This document shows positions 16,873-24,528 of a DNA stretch of 64,000 nucleotides, piece by piece. Origin of the DNA: Halomarina rubra (GTDB lineage: Archaea; Halobacteriota; Halobacteria; Halobacteriales; Haloarculaceae); contig NZ_JALXFV010000002.1 of NCBI RefSeq assembly GCF_023699475.1, positions 372,001-436,000 of the forward strand, in the 5' to 3' direction. The translations under genes and the position numbers were made by a program. The notes under the pieces were generated by a model. The model ran no database searches. It worked only from the letters and a program-made list of their open reading frames with translations, and was not told where the DNA came from. How positions within the stretch are numbered: the stretch's first letter is position 1; every line of letters starts with the position of its first letter.

Positions 16873-18300
16873 ATGAGTTCAGACGACCACCTCAAAGAGA
16901 CAGACACCGAAGCCCGCTTCGAGTTCAAGAAAGAACAGAAGTCGGCGTTCAAATCCGAGAAGGGCCTCACGGAGGAGACCATCCGGCTCATCTCGGAAGA
17001 CAAAGACGAGCCCGAGTGGATGCTGGAGCGACGCCTCCGCGCGCTCCGGCAGTTCCAGGAGATGCCGATGCCGACCGACTGGCCGGGCCAGCCCGACCTG
17101 AGCGAGGTCGACGTCGACGAGATCGTCCCGTACATCCGCCCCGACATCGACACGCGCGGTGGCGAGGAGTCCTGGGAGGACCTCCCCGAGGAGATCCGCG
17201 ACACGTTCGAGAAGCTCGGCATCCCCGAAGCAGAGCGCAACGCGCTCTCGGGCGTCGGCGCACAGTACGAGTCCGAGATCGTCTACCAGAACATGCAGGA
17301 GCGCTGGCAGGAGAAGGGCGTCATCTTCTGTGACATGGACAAGGCGGTCCAGGAGCACGAAGAACTCGTCAAGGAGTACTTCATGACGAAGTGCGTCCCG
17401 CCCAGCGACAACAAGTTCGCCGCGCTCCACGGTGCGGTGTGGTCCGGCGGCTCGTTCGTCTACGTGCCCGAGGACGTCACCGTCGAGATGCCGGTGCAGG
17501 CGTACTTCCGGATGAACTCCGAGGGGATGGGCCAGTTCGAGCACACGCTCATCATCGCCGAGGAGAACTCCGAGATGCACTACATCGAGGGCTGTTCCGC
17601 GCCGAAGTACGGCCGCTTCAACCTCCACAGTGGGGGCGTCGAAGTGTTCGTCAAGGAAGGCGCTCACGTCCAGTACTCGACGGTGCAGAACTGGTCGAAG
17701 AACACCTACAACCTCAACACGAAGCGCGCCATCGTCGAGAAGGACGGCACGATGGAGTGGGTCTCGGGCTCGATGGGTTCGAAGGCCACGATGCTGTACC
17801 CGTGTTCGATCCTCAAGGGTCCCGGCGCGACGGACAACCACATCACCATCGCGTTCGCCGGCGAGGGCCAGAACATCGACACCGGCGCGAAGGTGTACCA
17901 CAACGCGCCGCACACGAAGTCGACCATCGAGTCGAAGTCCATCAGCAAGGACGGCGGTCGCACGAACTACCGCGGTCTCGTCCACATCGCCGACGGTGCG
18001 GAGCACTCCAGCACCGCCGTCGAGTGTGACGCGCTGATGTTCGACAACGAGTCGACCTCCGACACGATGCCGTACATGGAGATCGAGGAGTCGAAGGTCG
18101 ACGTCGCCCACGAGGCGACGGTCGGGAAGATCGGCGACGAGGACATCTTCTACCTCCAGTCGCGTGGACTGGACGACGACGACGCCAAGCAGATGATCGT
18201 CGCCGGGTTCATCGAACCCATCACGGAGGAACTGCCCATCGAGTACGCGGTCGAACTCAACCGCCTCATCGAACTGGAGATGGAGGGGAGCCTCGGGTAA
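16873..18300 (+). CDS. sufB: SufB Fe-S cluster scaffold subunit
   Basis: 475 residues; core of the SufBCD scaffold on which nascent Fe-S clusters form. An N-terminal helical domain (to ~residue 130) precedes the right-handed beta-helix. The conserved segment around EGCSAPKYGRFNLHSG carries a Cys, and ECDALMFDNES near the C-terminal part carries another in the region where family members bind cluster precursors. Length matches archaeal and bacterial SufB. It is followed after one base by sufD. There is no SufS, SufU or SufE nearby, so the sulfur donor is encoded elsewhere. Confidence 0.95.
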   Translation: MSSDDHLKETDTEARFEFKKEQKSAFKSEKGLTEETIRLISEDKDEPEWMLERRLRALRQFQEMPMPTDWPGQPDLSEVDVDEIVPYIRPDIDTRGGEESWEDLPEEIRDTFEKLGIPEAERNALSGVGAQYESEIVYQNMQERWQEKGVIFCDMDKAVQEHEELVKEYFMTKCVPPSDNKFAALHGAVWSGGSFVYVPEDVTVEMPVQAYFRMNSEGMGQFEHTLIIAEENSEMHYIEGCSAPKYGRFNLHSGGVEVFVKEGAHVQYSTVQNWSKNTYNLNTKRAIVEKDGTMEWVSGSMGSKATMLYPCSILKGPGATDNHITIAFAGEGQNIDTGAKVYHNAPHTKSTIESKSISKDGGRTNYRGLVHIADGAEHSSTAVECDALMFDNESTSDTMPYMEIEESKVDVAHEATVGKIGDEDIFYLQSRGLDDDDAKQMIVAGFIEPITEELPIEYAVELNRLIELEMEGSLG

Positions 18301-18301
18301 C

Positions 18302-19522
18302 ATGAGTACGCAGGTACACGCGAACCTCACGGAAGCACAGGTCCGCGAGATTTCGGAGTCGCTCGACGAACCGGAGTGGCTGCTCCAGACTCGCCTCGAC
18401 GCACTGGCGGCGCTGGAGGACATCGACTTCCCGGCCGTCATCCAGACGCCGGGACGCAAGTGGACGAACCTCCAGGACCTCGCGTTCGAGGAGTTCGTCG
18501 ACCCGCTCACCGCCGCCGAGGAGAAAGACCAGGTCGGTCCCGACGAGGTCGAGGTGCTCTCGTTCGCCGAGGCGCTCGACGAGCACGAAGAGCTCGTCAA
18601 GGAGCACTTCGGCTCTATCGTCGACCCCCAGACGAACTACCTGACTGCGCTGTCGACGGCGCTGTTCTCGACGGGGACGGTCGTCTACGTCCCCGAGGGC
18701 GTCGACGCCGAGGACGTGACCATCCGGACGACGATGAACAGCCGCTCGCTGTTCAACTACACGCTCGTCGTCGCCGAGGAGTCCTCCTCGGTCACCATCC
18801 TCGAACGCCAGGAGACCGGCGACCACGTCGAGGGCAAGCGCTACTACTCGGGCATCACCGAGCTCGCCGTCGGCGAGAACGCGTACGTCCAGTACGGCTC
18901 GCTCCAGGACCTCTCGGAGGAGACGTACAACTACCAGCTGAAGTACGGTGCCACCGACACGTACGGACAGGTCGACATCGTCGACTGCAACATCGGGTCG
19001 CGACTGACGAAGACGTCGGTCGAGGCCGACCTGAACGGCGACGGCTCGGAGACGAAGCTCGTCGGCGCGTTCTACGGCCACGACGACCAGCACTTCGACG
19101 TCGACTCGCGTGTCTGGCACCGCGCCGAGCACACGACGGCGGACCTCGTCACCCGTGGCGTCATCGACGACCGCGCGCGCTCGGTGTACGAGGGCGTTCA
19201 GGACGTCGGTCGCGACGCCTGGAGCACGTCGTCGTACCAGCGTGAGAACACCTTGATGCTGAGCGACGAGAGTGAGGCCGACGCCTCGCCGAAGCTCATC
19301 ATCAACAACCACGACACCGAAGCGAGCCACTCGGCGACGGTCGGACAGGTCGACGAGGAGGACCTGTTCTACATGACCTCGCGTGGCGTGCCGCCACAGC
19401 TCGCGAAGAACATGCTCGTCGAAGGGTTCTACGTCCCCGTCCTCGAAGAGATCGAGGTCGAGGAACTGCGCGAGGACCTCCAGGGGCGCATCCGCGACCG
19501 TCTCGCGGGTCGCTTCGACTGA
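18302..19522 (+). CDS. sufD: SufD Fe-S cluster assembly subunit
   Basis: 406 residues; paralogue of SufB that completes the SufB-SufC2-SufD complex. It begins one base after the sufB stop. The N-terminal LTEAQVREISESLDEPEWLLQ helical region resembles that of SufB, followed by the beta-helix and a conserved HTTADLVTRGVIDDRARSVY-like stretch containing the invariant His that SufD families keep. The end carries EASHSATVGQVDEEDLFYM, close to the SufB counterpart HEATVGKIGDEDIFYL. Transcription probably continues from sufC. The gap to the next gene carries its own promoter near 19650. Confidence 0.94.
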   Translation: MSTQVHANLTEAQVREISESLDEPEWLLQTRLDALAALEDIDFPAVIQTPGRKWTNLQDLAFEEFVDPLTAAEEKDQVGPDEVEVLSFAEALDEHEELVKEHFGSIVDPQTNYLTALSTALFSTGTVVYVPEGVDAEDVTIRTTMNSRSLFNYTLVVAEESSSVTILERQETGDHVEGKRYYSGITELAVGENAYVQYGSLQDLSEETYNYQLKYGATDTYGQVDIVDCNIGSRLTKTSVEADLNGDGSETKLVGAFYGHDDQHFDVDSRVWHRAEHTTADLVTRGVIDDRARSVYEGVQDVGRDAWSTSSYQRENTLMLSDESEADASPKLIINNHDTEASHSATVGQVDEEDLFYMTSRGVPPQLAKNMLVEGFYVPVLEEIEVEELREDLQGRIRDRLAGRFD

Positions 19523-19678
19523 GCCGCGGTCAGTTCTCTCCCGTCTTCTCTCTCCGCTCGCCGCCGAGCACCGCGACCGGCCCGAATCTGTCCCGTGACG
19601 GATCGACCCCAGACGCCCCGGAGTCGCCCGGAGCGCCCGAGGGAACGACTTAACTGTCCGCCCGCGCCAGTTCGACAC

Positions 19679-19723
19679 ATGAGTGAACCGTTCGCCGACC
19701 GTCCCTGCTCGGAGCGCCGATGA
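19679..19723 (+). CDS. 14-residue leader ORF overlapping the ferritin-like gene
   Basis: ATG at 19679, product MSEPFADRPCSERR, stop TGA in an ATGA overlap with the next gene (ATG 19720). A TATA-like CGACTTAAC at 19646-19654 sits about 28 bases upstream of this ATG, not of the main gene. If the transcript is leaderless, as is usual in this class, ribosomes would begin here and reach the ferritin-like gene by termination-reinitiation. Product function unknown; it could be purely regulatory. It may still be a chance ORF. Confidence 0.4.
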   Translation: MSEPFADRPCSERR

Positions 19724-20211
19724 GCGTCACCCGGCAGGTCCGCTCGGACCACCAACTCGCCCGCCTCCTCCAGATCGGAATGGTCCTCGAAGAGGTCGTC
19801 GAGGCGCGGGCGTACAAACACGCCCAGGAGCTCGACGACGAGGAACTCGACGCCGACGTGCGAGCGCTGCTCGAACACGCCGCCGAGGAGTCCGCCGACC
19901 ACCGCGGGCGACTGGAGGCGCTGGTCGCGGAACTCGACGCGGAGAGCATCCCGTTCGACCAGATAGAAGGGCTCGTCGAGGCGCAGTACGGCCAGACGAA
20001 ACCCGAGGACTTCGACGGCGTCCTCTACGACCAGTTGTGCAACGAGGAGACCGCCTACAAGTTCTACGACGACCTCATCGACGCCATCGAGGCGTCGGAC
20101 GCCCAGTTCGGTATCGAGCGTGAGCGACTCGTCGCGACGCTCCGCGCGATTCGCGAGGAGGAAGCCGACGGCGTCGAGGAAGTGACGCGACTGATGGAGG
20201 ACCGCGAATGA
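19720..20211 (+). CDS. Ferritin-like (rubrerythrin-type helical) protein
   Basis: 163 residues, all helical. Repeated Glu/His patterns fit a four-helix di-iron fold: LEEVVEARAYKH in helix 1, EHAAEESADHRGR in helix 2 and NEETAYKFYDDLIDAIEA in a later helix. These give Glu and ExxH-type ligands, as in rubrerythrins and ferritin-like proteins. It lacks the C-terminal rubredoxin Cys pairs of true rubrerythrin. It lies between sufD and a DtxR-family metal regulator, suggesting iron storage or peroxide-linked iron handling (inference). Its start is preceded by an overlapping mini-ORF. The fold assignment is likely; the exact family is uncertain. Confidence 0.7.
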   Translation: MSVTRQVRSDHQLARLLQIGMVLEEVVEARAYKHAQELDDEELDADVRALLEHAAEESADHRGRLEALVAELDAESIPFDQIEGLVEAQYGQTKPEDFDGVLYDQLCNEETAYKFYDDLIDAIEASDAQFGIERERLVATLRAIREEEADGVEEVTRLMEDRE

Positions 20212-20249
20212 CCGAGCGCCGACGACCGACGGTACGGAGGTCCACATGA
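20208..20249 (+). CDS. 13-residue mini-ORF linking the ferritin-like gene and the metal regulator
   Basis: ATG at 20208 overlaps the preceding stop by ATGA. Its own stop at 20247-20249 overlaps the ATG of the metal regulator at 20246, again by ATGA. Product MTERRRPTVRRST is strongly basic, unlike the acidic neighbours. The sequence also holds GGAGG just before the downstream ATG, which could be a Shine-Dalgarno site on its own. It may be a coupling element or a coincidence. Confidence 0.3.
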   Translation: MTERRRPTVRRST

Positions 20250-20692
20250 ACACGGCAGACCAGTATCTCAAGGCCATCTACCTCATCCAGGAACAGGAGA
20301 ACGGACCGGCGGCGACCGGTCGCCTCGCCGACGCCCTCGACGTGAGTCCCGCCAGCGCCAACGAGATGATCGGCAAACTCGAAGGTCGCGGCCTCGCCGA
20401 CCACGAGAAGTACAAGGGGGTCTCGCTGACCGACGAGGGCATCGTCCGGGCGCGCGACGCGCTCCGAACGTACTGCATCATCGAGCGGTTCCTCGTCGAG
20501 GTGCTCGACGTCGAGGAGTTCCGGACCGAGGCGCGCCAACTCGAGAGCGTCATCGACGACACCGTCGCCGACCGCCTCGACACCATCATCGACCGCGAGT
20601 CCGAGTGTCCGGACTGCTTCGACCCCGAAGCCGACGTCTGTACCCTGCTCGAAGCGGAGTACCCACTCGCGGACTCGGAACCCGCGGACTGA
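20246..20692 (+). CDS. sirR: DtxR-family metal-dependent transcriptional regulator (SirR-like)
   Basis: 148 residues. The N-terminal winged helix runs from MNTADQYLKAIYLIQEQ through GRLADALDVSPASANEMIGKLEGRG to the wing at YKGVSLTDEG. The dimerisation and metal-binding domain follows, with a Cys in RTYCIIERFL, Glu residues in EVLDVEEF and a later CPDCFDP Cys pair. Members of this family repress metal uptake genes when Fe or Mn is bound. No C-terminal SH3/FeoA domain is present, as in shorter archaeal members. Placed after sufCBD and a ferritin-like gene, it is a natural candidate for their control or for Mn/Fe transport elsewhere. Confidence 0.88.
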   Translation: MNTADQYLKAIYLIQEQENGPAATGRLADALDVSPASANEMIGKLEGRGLADHEKYKGVSLTDEGIVRARDALRTYCIIERFLVEVLDVEEFRTEARQLESVIDDTVADRLDTIIDRESECPDCFDPEADVCTLLEAEYPLADSEPAD

Positions 20693-20810
20693 CACGAGCA
20701 CGCCCTCGCTCGTCCCGAACGGTAACGCTATTGTACGCGACACCGCAACCCCCAGTCGGAGGCTCGCGACGCGTCACCACCGACGGTGAGCGATGTGGGA
20801 CGAGCCGTGC

Positions 20811-20883
20811 AGTCCCGTGGTGTAGTGGCCAATCATAACGGCCTTTGGAGCCGTTGACGGCGGTTCGAATCCGCCCGGGACTA
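20811..20883 (+). tRNA. tRNA-Gln (UUG anticodon)
   Basis: 73 bases, full cloverleaf. The acceptor arms AGTCCCG and CGGGACT pair. The anticodon stem ACGGC/GCCGT encloses the loop CTTTGGA with TTG at positions 34-36. The T-stem GGCGG/CCGCC encloses TTCGAAT, and the discriminator base is A. CCA is not encoded. No intron is visible. A T-rich CTTTTC follows directly, which may serve as terminator. Confidence 0.95.
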
Positions 20884-21099
20884 CTTTTCAAATCTAACAA
20901 CGAGAGAAACCCGAGCGCGTCTGCTGGAGGCGGTCACGGTCGCTCTGCGGGAACGTTCTCTACCGGAATCGAGTGGTGGTGGCGAGCGGCCGTCGTCCGC
21001 TCGTTCACCGTCGGCGTCGGTCGCCACAGTCACCGAGTGGGGCCCGGAGTCCCCGGGGCGTATCCGCTGTCGGACGCGATAAGCAGTGTTGCAGCACAT

Positions 21100-21129
21100 C
21101 GAGAGTGTCACCTAGCGACGACACTCTCG
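21100..21129 (-). terminator. Perfect 10-bp stem-loop at the 3' end of the GNAT gene
   Basis: CGAGAGTGTC, a 10-base loop, then GACACTCTCG. The hairpin begins one base beyond the stop codon of the gene at 21131-21865 when read on its strand. It is not followed by a U-run in that direction, so it may be an RNA stability or 3'-end element rather than a classical terminator. The gap 20884-21130 otherwise holds no gene that I can see. Confidence 0.5.
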
Positions 21130-21130
21130 C

Positions 21131-21865
21131 TCACATGTAGGCGGCGTCCCAGCGCGTCGCCTTGCTGACGTTGCCACACTCGTTGCACTCGACGCGGCCC
21201 ATCGTGTCGACGGCGACGTCGAGGCTCTCGCAGTTCGTACAGTAGTACCCCCAGCGGTCGTCGCGGGTGGGGCCGGTGTAGACGGCGAGGAACGGGGCGA
21301 GCGTCGCGCGCTCGGAGTCGTTGTAGTCGACGAACAGTTCGCGACCCTCGTCGTTCGTGATGGCTTCGAGTTCCTCGGGTTCGTCCTCGACGTAGACGTT
21401 CTCGACGTAGTCGGAGCCGTCGATGTCGACCTTGTCGTCGCCGACCTTCGCGAAGCCGAAGTACTCGTAGAAGTCGTTGCCGGCGGTGTTGTCCCGGAGG
21501 ACGCGCCCCCGCATCCGGGAGGCACCCATGTCCGAGAGGCGCTCTCGGGTGGATTCGAAGAGGGTCCGCGCGATGCCGTCGCCGCGGTAGTCCGGGTCGA
21601 CGTGAAGCCAGTTCAGGTCGCCGTCGCCGCCGTCTTCGATGAGGACGGCCTCGCTGAACCCCAAGAGTGCGCCGTCGTCGTCCTCGGCGACCAGCATGAC
21701 GAGGTCCTCGTCGTCGAGTTTCTCCGAGAGCGCCTCGTCGTCGTACCACTGCGCTACGGCTCCCTCGATGGTCTGTGGACTGAGCGTGTACGACGCCTCC
21801 ATCGACCGTCGGGCCACCTCCCGAATCGAATCAGCGTCGGCCGATTCCGCGGTACGGATTTCCAT
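21131..21865 (-). CDS. GNAT N-acetyltransferase fused to a C-terminal zinc ribbon
   Basis: 244 residues. The N-terminal ~150 residues are a GNAT fold: MEIRTAESADADSIREV, core strands, and the acetyl-CoA loop RGDGIARTLFESTRERL, then DNTAGNDFYEYFGF, which is the usual end of the fold. After a linker, the last ~60 residues carry CTNC and CNEC pairs (YYCTNCESLDV and VECNECGN), a rubredoxin-knuckle zinc ribbon. The substrate is unknown; the ribbon suggests a protein or RNA-bound target (inference). From memory, haloarchaea have similar fusions. A stem-loop abuts its stop codon. It is convergent with tRNA-Gln. Confidence 0.82.
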   Translation of the reverse strand: MEIRTAESADADSIREVARRSMEASYTLSPQTIEGAVAQWYDDEALSEKLDDEDLVMLVAEDDDGALLGFSEAVLIEDGGDGDLNWLHVDPDYRGDGIARTLFESTRERLSDMGASRMRGRVLRDNTAGNDFYEYFGFAKVGDDKVDIDGSDYVENVYVEDEPEELEAITNDEGRELFVDYNDSERATLAPFLAVYTGPTRDDRWGYYCTNCESLDVAVDTMGRVECNECGNVSKATRWDAAYM

Positions 21866-21976
21866 GCCAGATGGGTCGACCGCCGGGGAAATAAAGCTAC
21901 GCGAGGCTCCGTCCGGTCGGTCTCTCGGACCAGAACCGTCGGTACCGTCGGGGACGACGTCGCCCCGAACGGTCGC

Positions 21977-22726
21977 TCACTCCAGTTCGAACGTTACCCG
22001 TTCTTTGCCGCTGCCCTGAGTCGCTCGACCGGTCACGGTGACGTCACCGACCTCGGCCGTGTTGGCGACGTGGGTGCCCGCGCAGGCCGTCCGGTCGTAG
22101 ACGTCGTCGTCCCCGCTCCCACCGGTCGGCCCGCCGACCTCCACGATGCGCAGTTCGTCGATGCTCGCCGGGAGGAGGTCGATGCGCGTCCGCTCGGGGT
22201 CGAGCGACGCTTCGGCCTCCGCGCGGTCCATCGTGTACCACTCGACGGGCCGCTCCTCGGCGACGAGGTCGTTCATCCGCGACTCGATGCGCGCGAGGTC
22301 CTCGTCGGTGAACCGGTCGTACCCTGCGTCGAGGCGCGCGTACTCGGTCGTCAACTGGTTGCCGACGGTCGGGGCGTCGAACTCCGTCAGGAGGAGCGCC
22401 GAGAGGAGATGCTGGGCCGTGTGATAGCGCATGTGGGCGTGTCGGCGCTCCCAGTCGAGGTCGCCGGTGACGGTCGTACCGACGGCCGGGAGGCCCTCGG
22501 TCTCACCGACGGGGTCAAGTTCGTGGTAGACGGTGTCGTTCTTCTGGACGTCGACGACCCGCCACCGGCCGTCGTCGGTCGTGAGTGTGCCCTGGTCGGC
22601 TGGTTGGCCGCCGCCCTCGGGGTAGAACAGCGTCGCGTCGAGGACGACCCGGTCGTCGAGCGCCCGTTCGACGGTGGCCTCGAACTGCCGTGCCGTCGAG
22701 TCCGTCAGATACCGTGGTTCGGTCAC
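21977..22726 (-). CDS. alaX: Alanyl-tRNA editing protein AlaX
   Basis: 249 residues; freestanding trans-editing domain that removes Ser (or Gly) from mischarged tRNA-Ala. The N-terminal FYPEGGGQPADQG motif belongs to the AlaRS editing family. The zinc site is HTAQH (HxxxH) in HTAQHLLSALL and CAGTH (CxxxH) near the C-terminus, and all four ligands are present. Length suits AlaX-M, which lacks the long AlaRS C-terminal domain. A TATA-like AAAATA at about 22750-22755 lies ~27 bases upstream of the ATG at 22726. It is divergent from the HD-domain gene. The 111-base gap towards the GNAT gene shows nothing else. Confidence 0.92.
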   Translation of the reverse strand: MTEPRYLTDSTARQFEATVERALDDRVVLDATLFYPEGGGQPADQGTLTTDDGRWRVVDVQKNDTVYHELDPVGETEGLPAVGTTVTGDLDWERRHAHMRYHTAQHLLSALLLTEFDAPTVGNQLTTEYARLDAGYDRFTDEDLARIESRMNDLVAEERPVEWYTMDRAEAEASLDPERTRIDLLPASIDELRIVEVGGPTGGSGDDDVYDRTACAGTHVANTAEVGDVTVTGRATQGSGKERVTFELE

Positions 22727-22832
22727 GGAGTATCGTGCGGTTTGGGAACTATTTTAGCTGTCGTAAGCCTCAAGAGCGGAACTGTTGTAATTACGGCCAA
22801 TATGAACGAGTTCACCCTCCGGAGGTGGTAGC

Positions 22833-23534
22833 GTGGGGGTCGAAATCCGCGAATCTCCCGTCTCCGACGACGAGTTCGAGCGTATGAAGACGTTCGTCCA
22901 CGACTACCTCGCCGCGAGCGTCCAGAGCGAGGAGACCGGCGGTCGGATGCGCTGGTACCCCTGGCACTCCGCGGAGTATCGGTTCAACCACATCCTCAAC
23001 GTGGTCGACCTCGCAACGAAGATCGCCGAGCGCGAGGGGGCGAACGCGGACGTCGTCCGCGTCGCCGCACTGTTCCACGACATCTCCAAACTCGAAGCCG
23101 ACCAGGAGGTCCACGCCGACGAGGGCGCACGCGTCGCCCGCGAGTACCTCCGCAGTCACGGCGACTACCCCGAGTCGTTCGTCGAGGAGGTGTGTGAGTC
23201 CATCGTCGACCACTCCTACCAGGGACCGCTCTCCGACCTCTCACTGGAGACGCAGTGTCTCATCGAGGCCGACCTGCTCGACAAGGTCGGCGCGAACGGG
23301 ACGACGCTGATGCTCCTGCGGATGGGCTACGAGGCCCGCACCCACATGGACGCCAGCGAGATGGTCGCGCGCGTCCTCGAACGCGGTGAGGACGCCGTCG
23401 AACGCATCGAGTCCGACACCGCCGAGAGCATCGCCCACCAGCGACTCAAGCGCGTCCGGTGGTTCAAGGAGTGGCTGGAGGGCGAGGTCGCGGAGATGGA
23501 CACGCCTTCGGAGTCGCTCGACGACCTGCACTGA
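22833..23534 (+). CDS. HD-domain phosphohydrolase-like protein
   Basis: 233 residues from a GTG at 22833, with a GGAGG Shine-Dalgarno seven bases upstream, an arrangement less common here than leaderless starts. The HD signature is RFNHILNVVDLATKIAE, then ALFHDISKLEAD (His-Asp), with further His in VDHSYQG and an Asp in EADLLDKVGANG, enough for one or two metals. The C-terminal 60 residues are helical and acidic. It is a metal-dependent phosphohydrolase, possibly on nucleotides; substrate unknown. A nine-codon ORF (22802-22831) ends one base before the GTG. It is convergent with the LysE gene. Confidence 0.8.
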   Translation: MGVEIRESPVSDDEFERMKTFVHDYLAASVQSEETGGRMRWYPWHSAEYRFNHILNVVDLATKIAEREGANADVVRVAALFHDISKLEADQEVHADEGARVAREYLRSHGDYPESFVEEVCESIVDHSYQGPLSDLSLETQCLIEADLLDKVGANGTTLMLLRMGYEARTHMDASEMVARVLERGEDAVERIESDTAESIAHQRLKRVRWFKEWLEGEVAEMDTPSESLDDLH

Positions 23535-23580
23535 CCCGGGCCGGAGACGACCGCCCGACACGGTTCTTTCGTCGTTCCCC

Positions 23581-24276
23581 TCAGCTCGACAGCGTTTCGA
23601 CCGTCTCGGCCAGCACCACGCCGAGCGTCGTCGCCGCGTCGTAGAGGAAGTAGACGCCGAACCCCGCGAGCACGAGCGCGCTCACACCGGCGACCACGGG
23701 GGCGAACTGTTGGACCCGACGTTCGGCGGCGACGAGCGTCGCGGGAAACACGACGGTCCAGCAGAGGATACCTCCGAAGAACCCGAAGAGCAACGTCGAG
23801 CTCCCGGTCTCGACGACGAGGACACCGGCCTGTGACGCGGCGACGGTCCCGAGCACGTCGAGCGTCCCCGGTTCGAGCAGGCCGACGCCGACGGTCAACC
23901 AGAACACCATCTGGTAGGGGTTCGTGATGGCGAGGACGAACGCTCGCTGGAACCCCGTCGCTTCGCTCTGTCCGTCTCGGAACCCCGAATCGAGCTCCTT
24001 CGCCGCTCCGTACGCGAAGTACAGCATCAACACCCCTCCGACGGCGACCATCGCGGCGTGGACCGCCGGGTACCGCTGGACGACCGCGACGACGCCGACC
24101 AGCGCGCCGACCATGAACAGGAGGTCGGCCGTCATCGCTCCCAACCCCGCCCGAAACCCTGCCGTCCACCCGTTGCGAACGCTCTGCTCTGCGATGACGG
24201 CGTTCATCGGGCCGGGCGGGGCCGCGAGCGCGAGGCCGAACACCGCCCCTGCGAGGAGCGTCGAGACCAGCGACAT
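23581..24276 (-). CDS. LysE/RhtB-family amino acid exporter
   Basis: 231 residues with six predicted membrane spans. The N-terminal LALAAPPGPMNAVIAEQSVRNG is the LysE family start with its PGP(M/A)N signature, followed by AGFRAGLGAMTADLLFM. A conserved ALNP-like segment appears as AITNPYQMVFW. The role is export of amino acids or derivatives, substrate unknown. The promoter is a GTTTTCTCC about 27 bases upstream of the ATG at 24276. A palindrome at 24333-24342 lies further upstream and could be an operator. It converges with the HD gene. Confidence 0.88.
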   Translation of the reverse strand: MSLVSTLLAGAVFGLALAAPPGPMNAVIAEQSVRNGWTAGFRAGLGAMTADLLFMVGALVGVVAVVQRYPAVHAAMVAVGGVLMLYFAYGAAKELDSGFRDGQSEATGFQRAFVLAITNPYQMVFWLTVGVGLLEPGTLDVLGTVAASQAGVLVVETGSSTLLFGFFGGILCWTVVFPATLVAAERRVQQFAPVVAGVSALVLAGFGVYFLYDAATTLGVVLAETVETLSS

Positions 24277-24332
24277 CTACCCCGTCGTATCGTGGTCGTG
24301 GAGAAAACCGTTCGGATGGACGATGCGCCGGC

Positions 24333-24342
24333 GTGCCGGCAC
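24333..24342. promoter_or_regulatory. GTGCCGGCAC palindrome in the lysE-thrC intergenic gap
   Basis: Perfect 10-bp palindrome about 60 bases upstream of the LysE-family start, inside the 252-base gap 24277-24528. It would suit a dimeric regulator of the exporter. GC-rich palindromes of this length can arise by chance in such DNA. The rest of the gap contains no convincing gene or RNA. Confidence 0.25.
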
Positions 24343-24528
24343 GAGGGTTCAAACCGGAAGACGGCCCCACCCACGCCGTGACCTGACCGTCGCCCGCGAA
24401 CGTCCCGCGAGGCACCGTCCTCGACCCGCGACCGGCATCGTCGCGGTGTGTGACACGGCGTTCGTGGCTCCGACTCGACTCGGTGTCGCCTGCTCGCCCC
24501 GCGATGCCGCATCAGCATTGCCTCCCGT

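Noticed and set aside
16879-18600. 573-codon antisense ORF over sufB/sufD
   Set aside because: Antisense shadow of a well-conserved SufB; low-complexity product and no promoter.
24340-24365. T-loop-like GGTTCAAACC near a palindrome
   Set aside because: The flanks do not pair to make a T-stem or acceptor stem, so it is not a tRNA.
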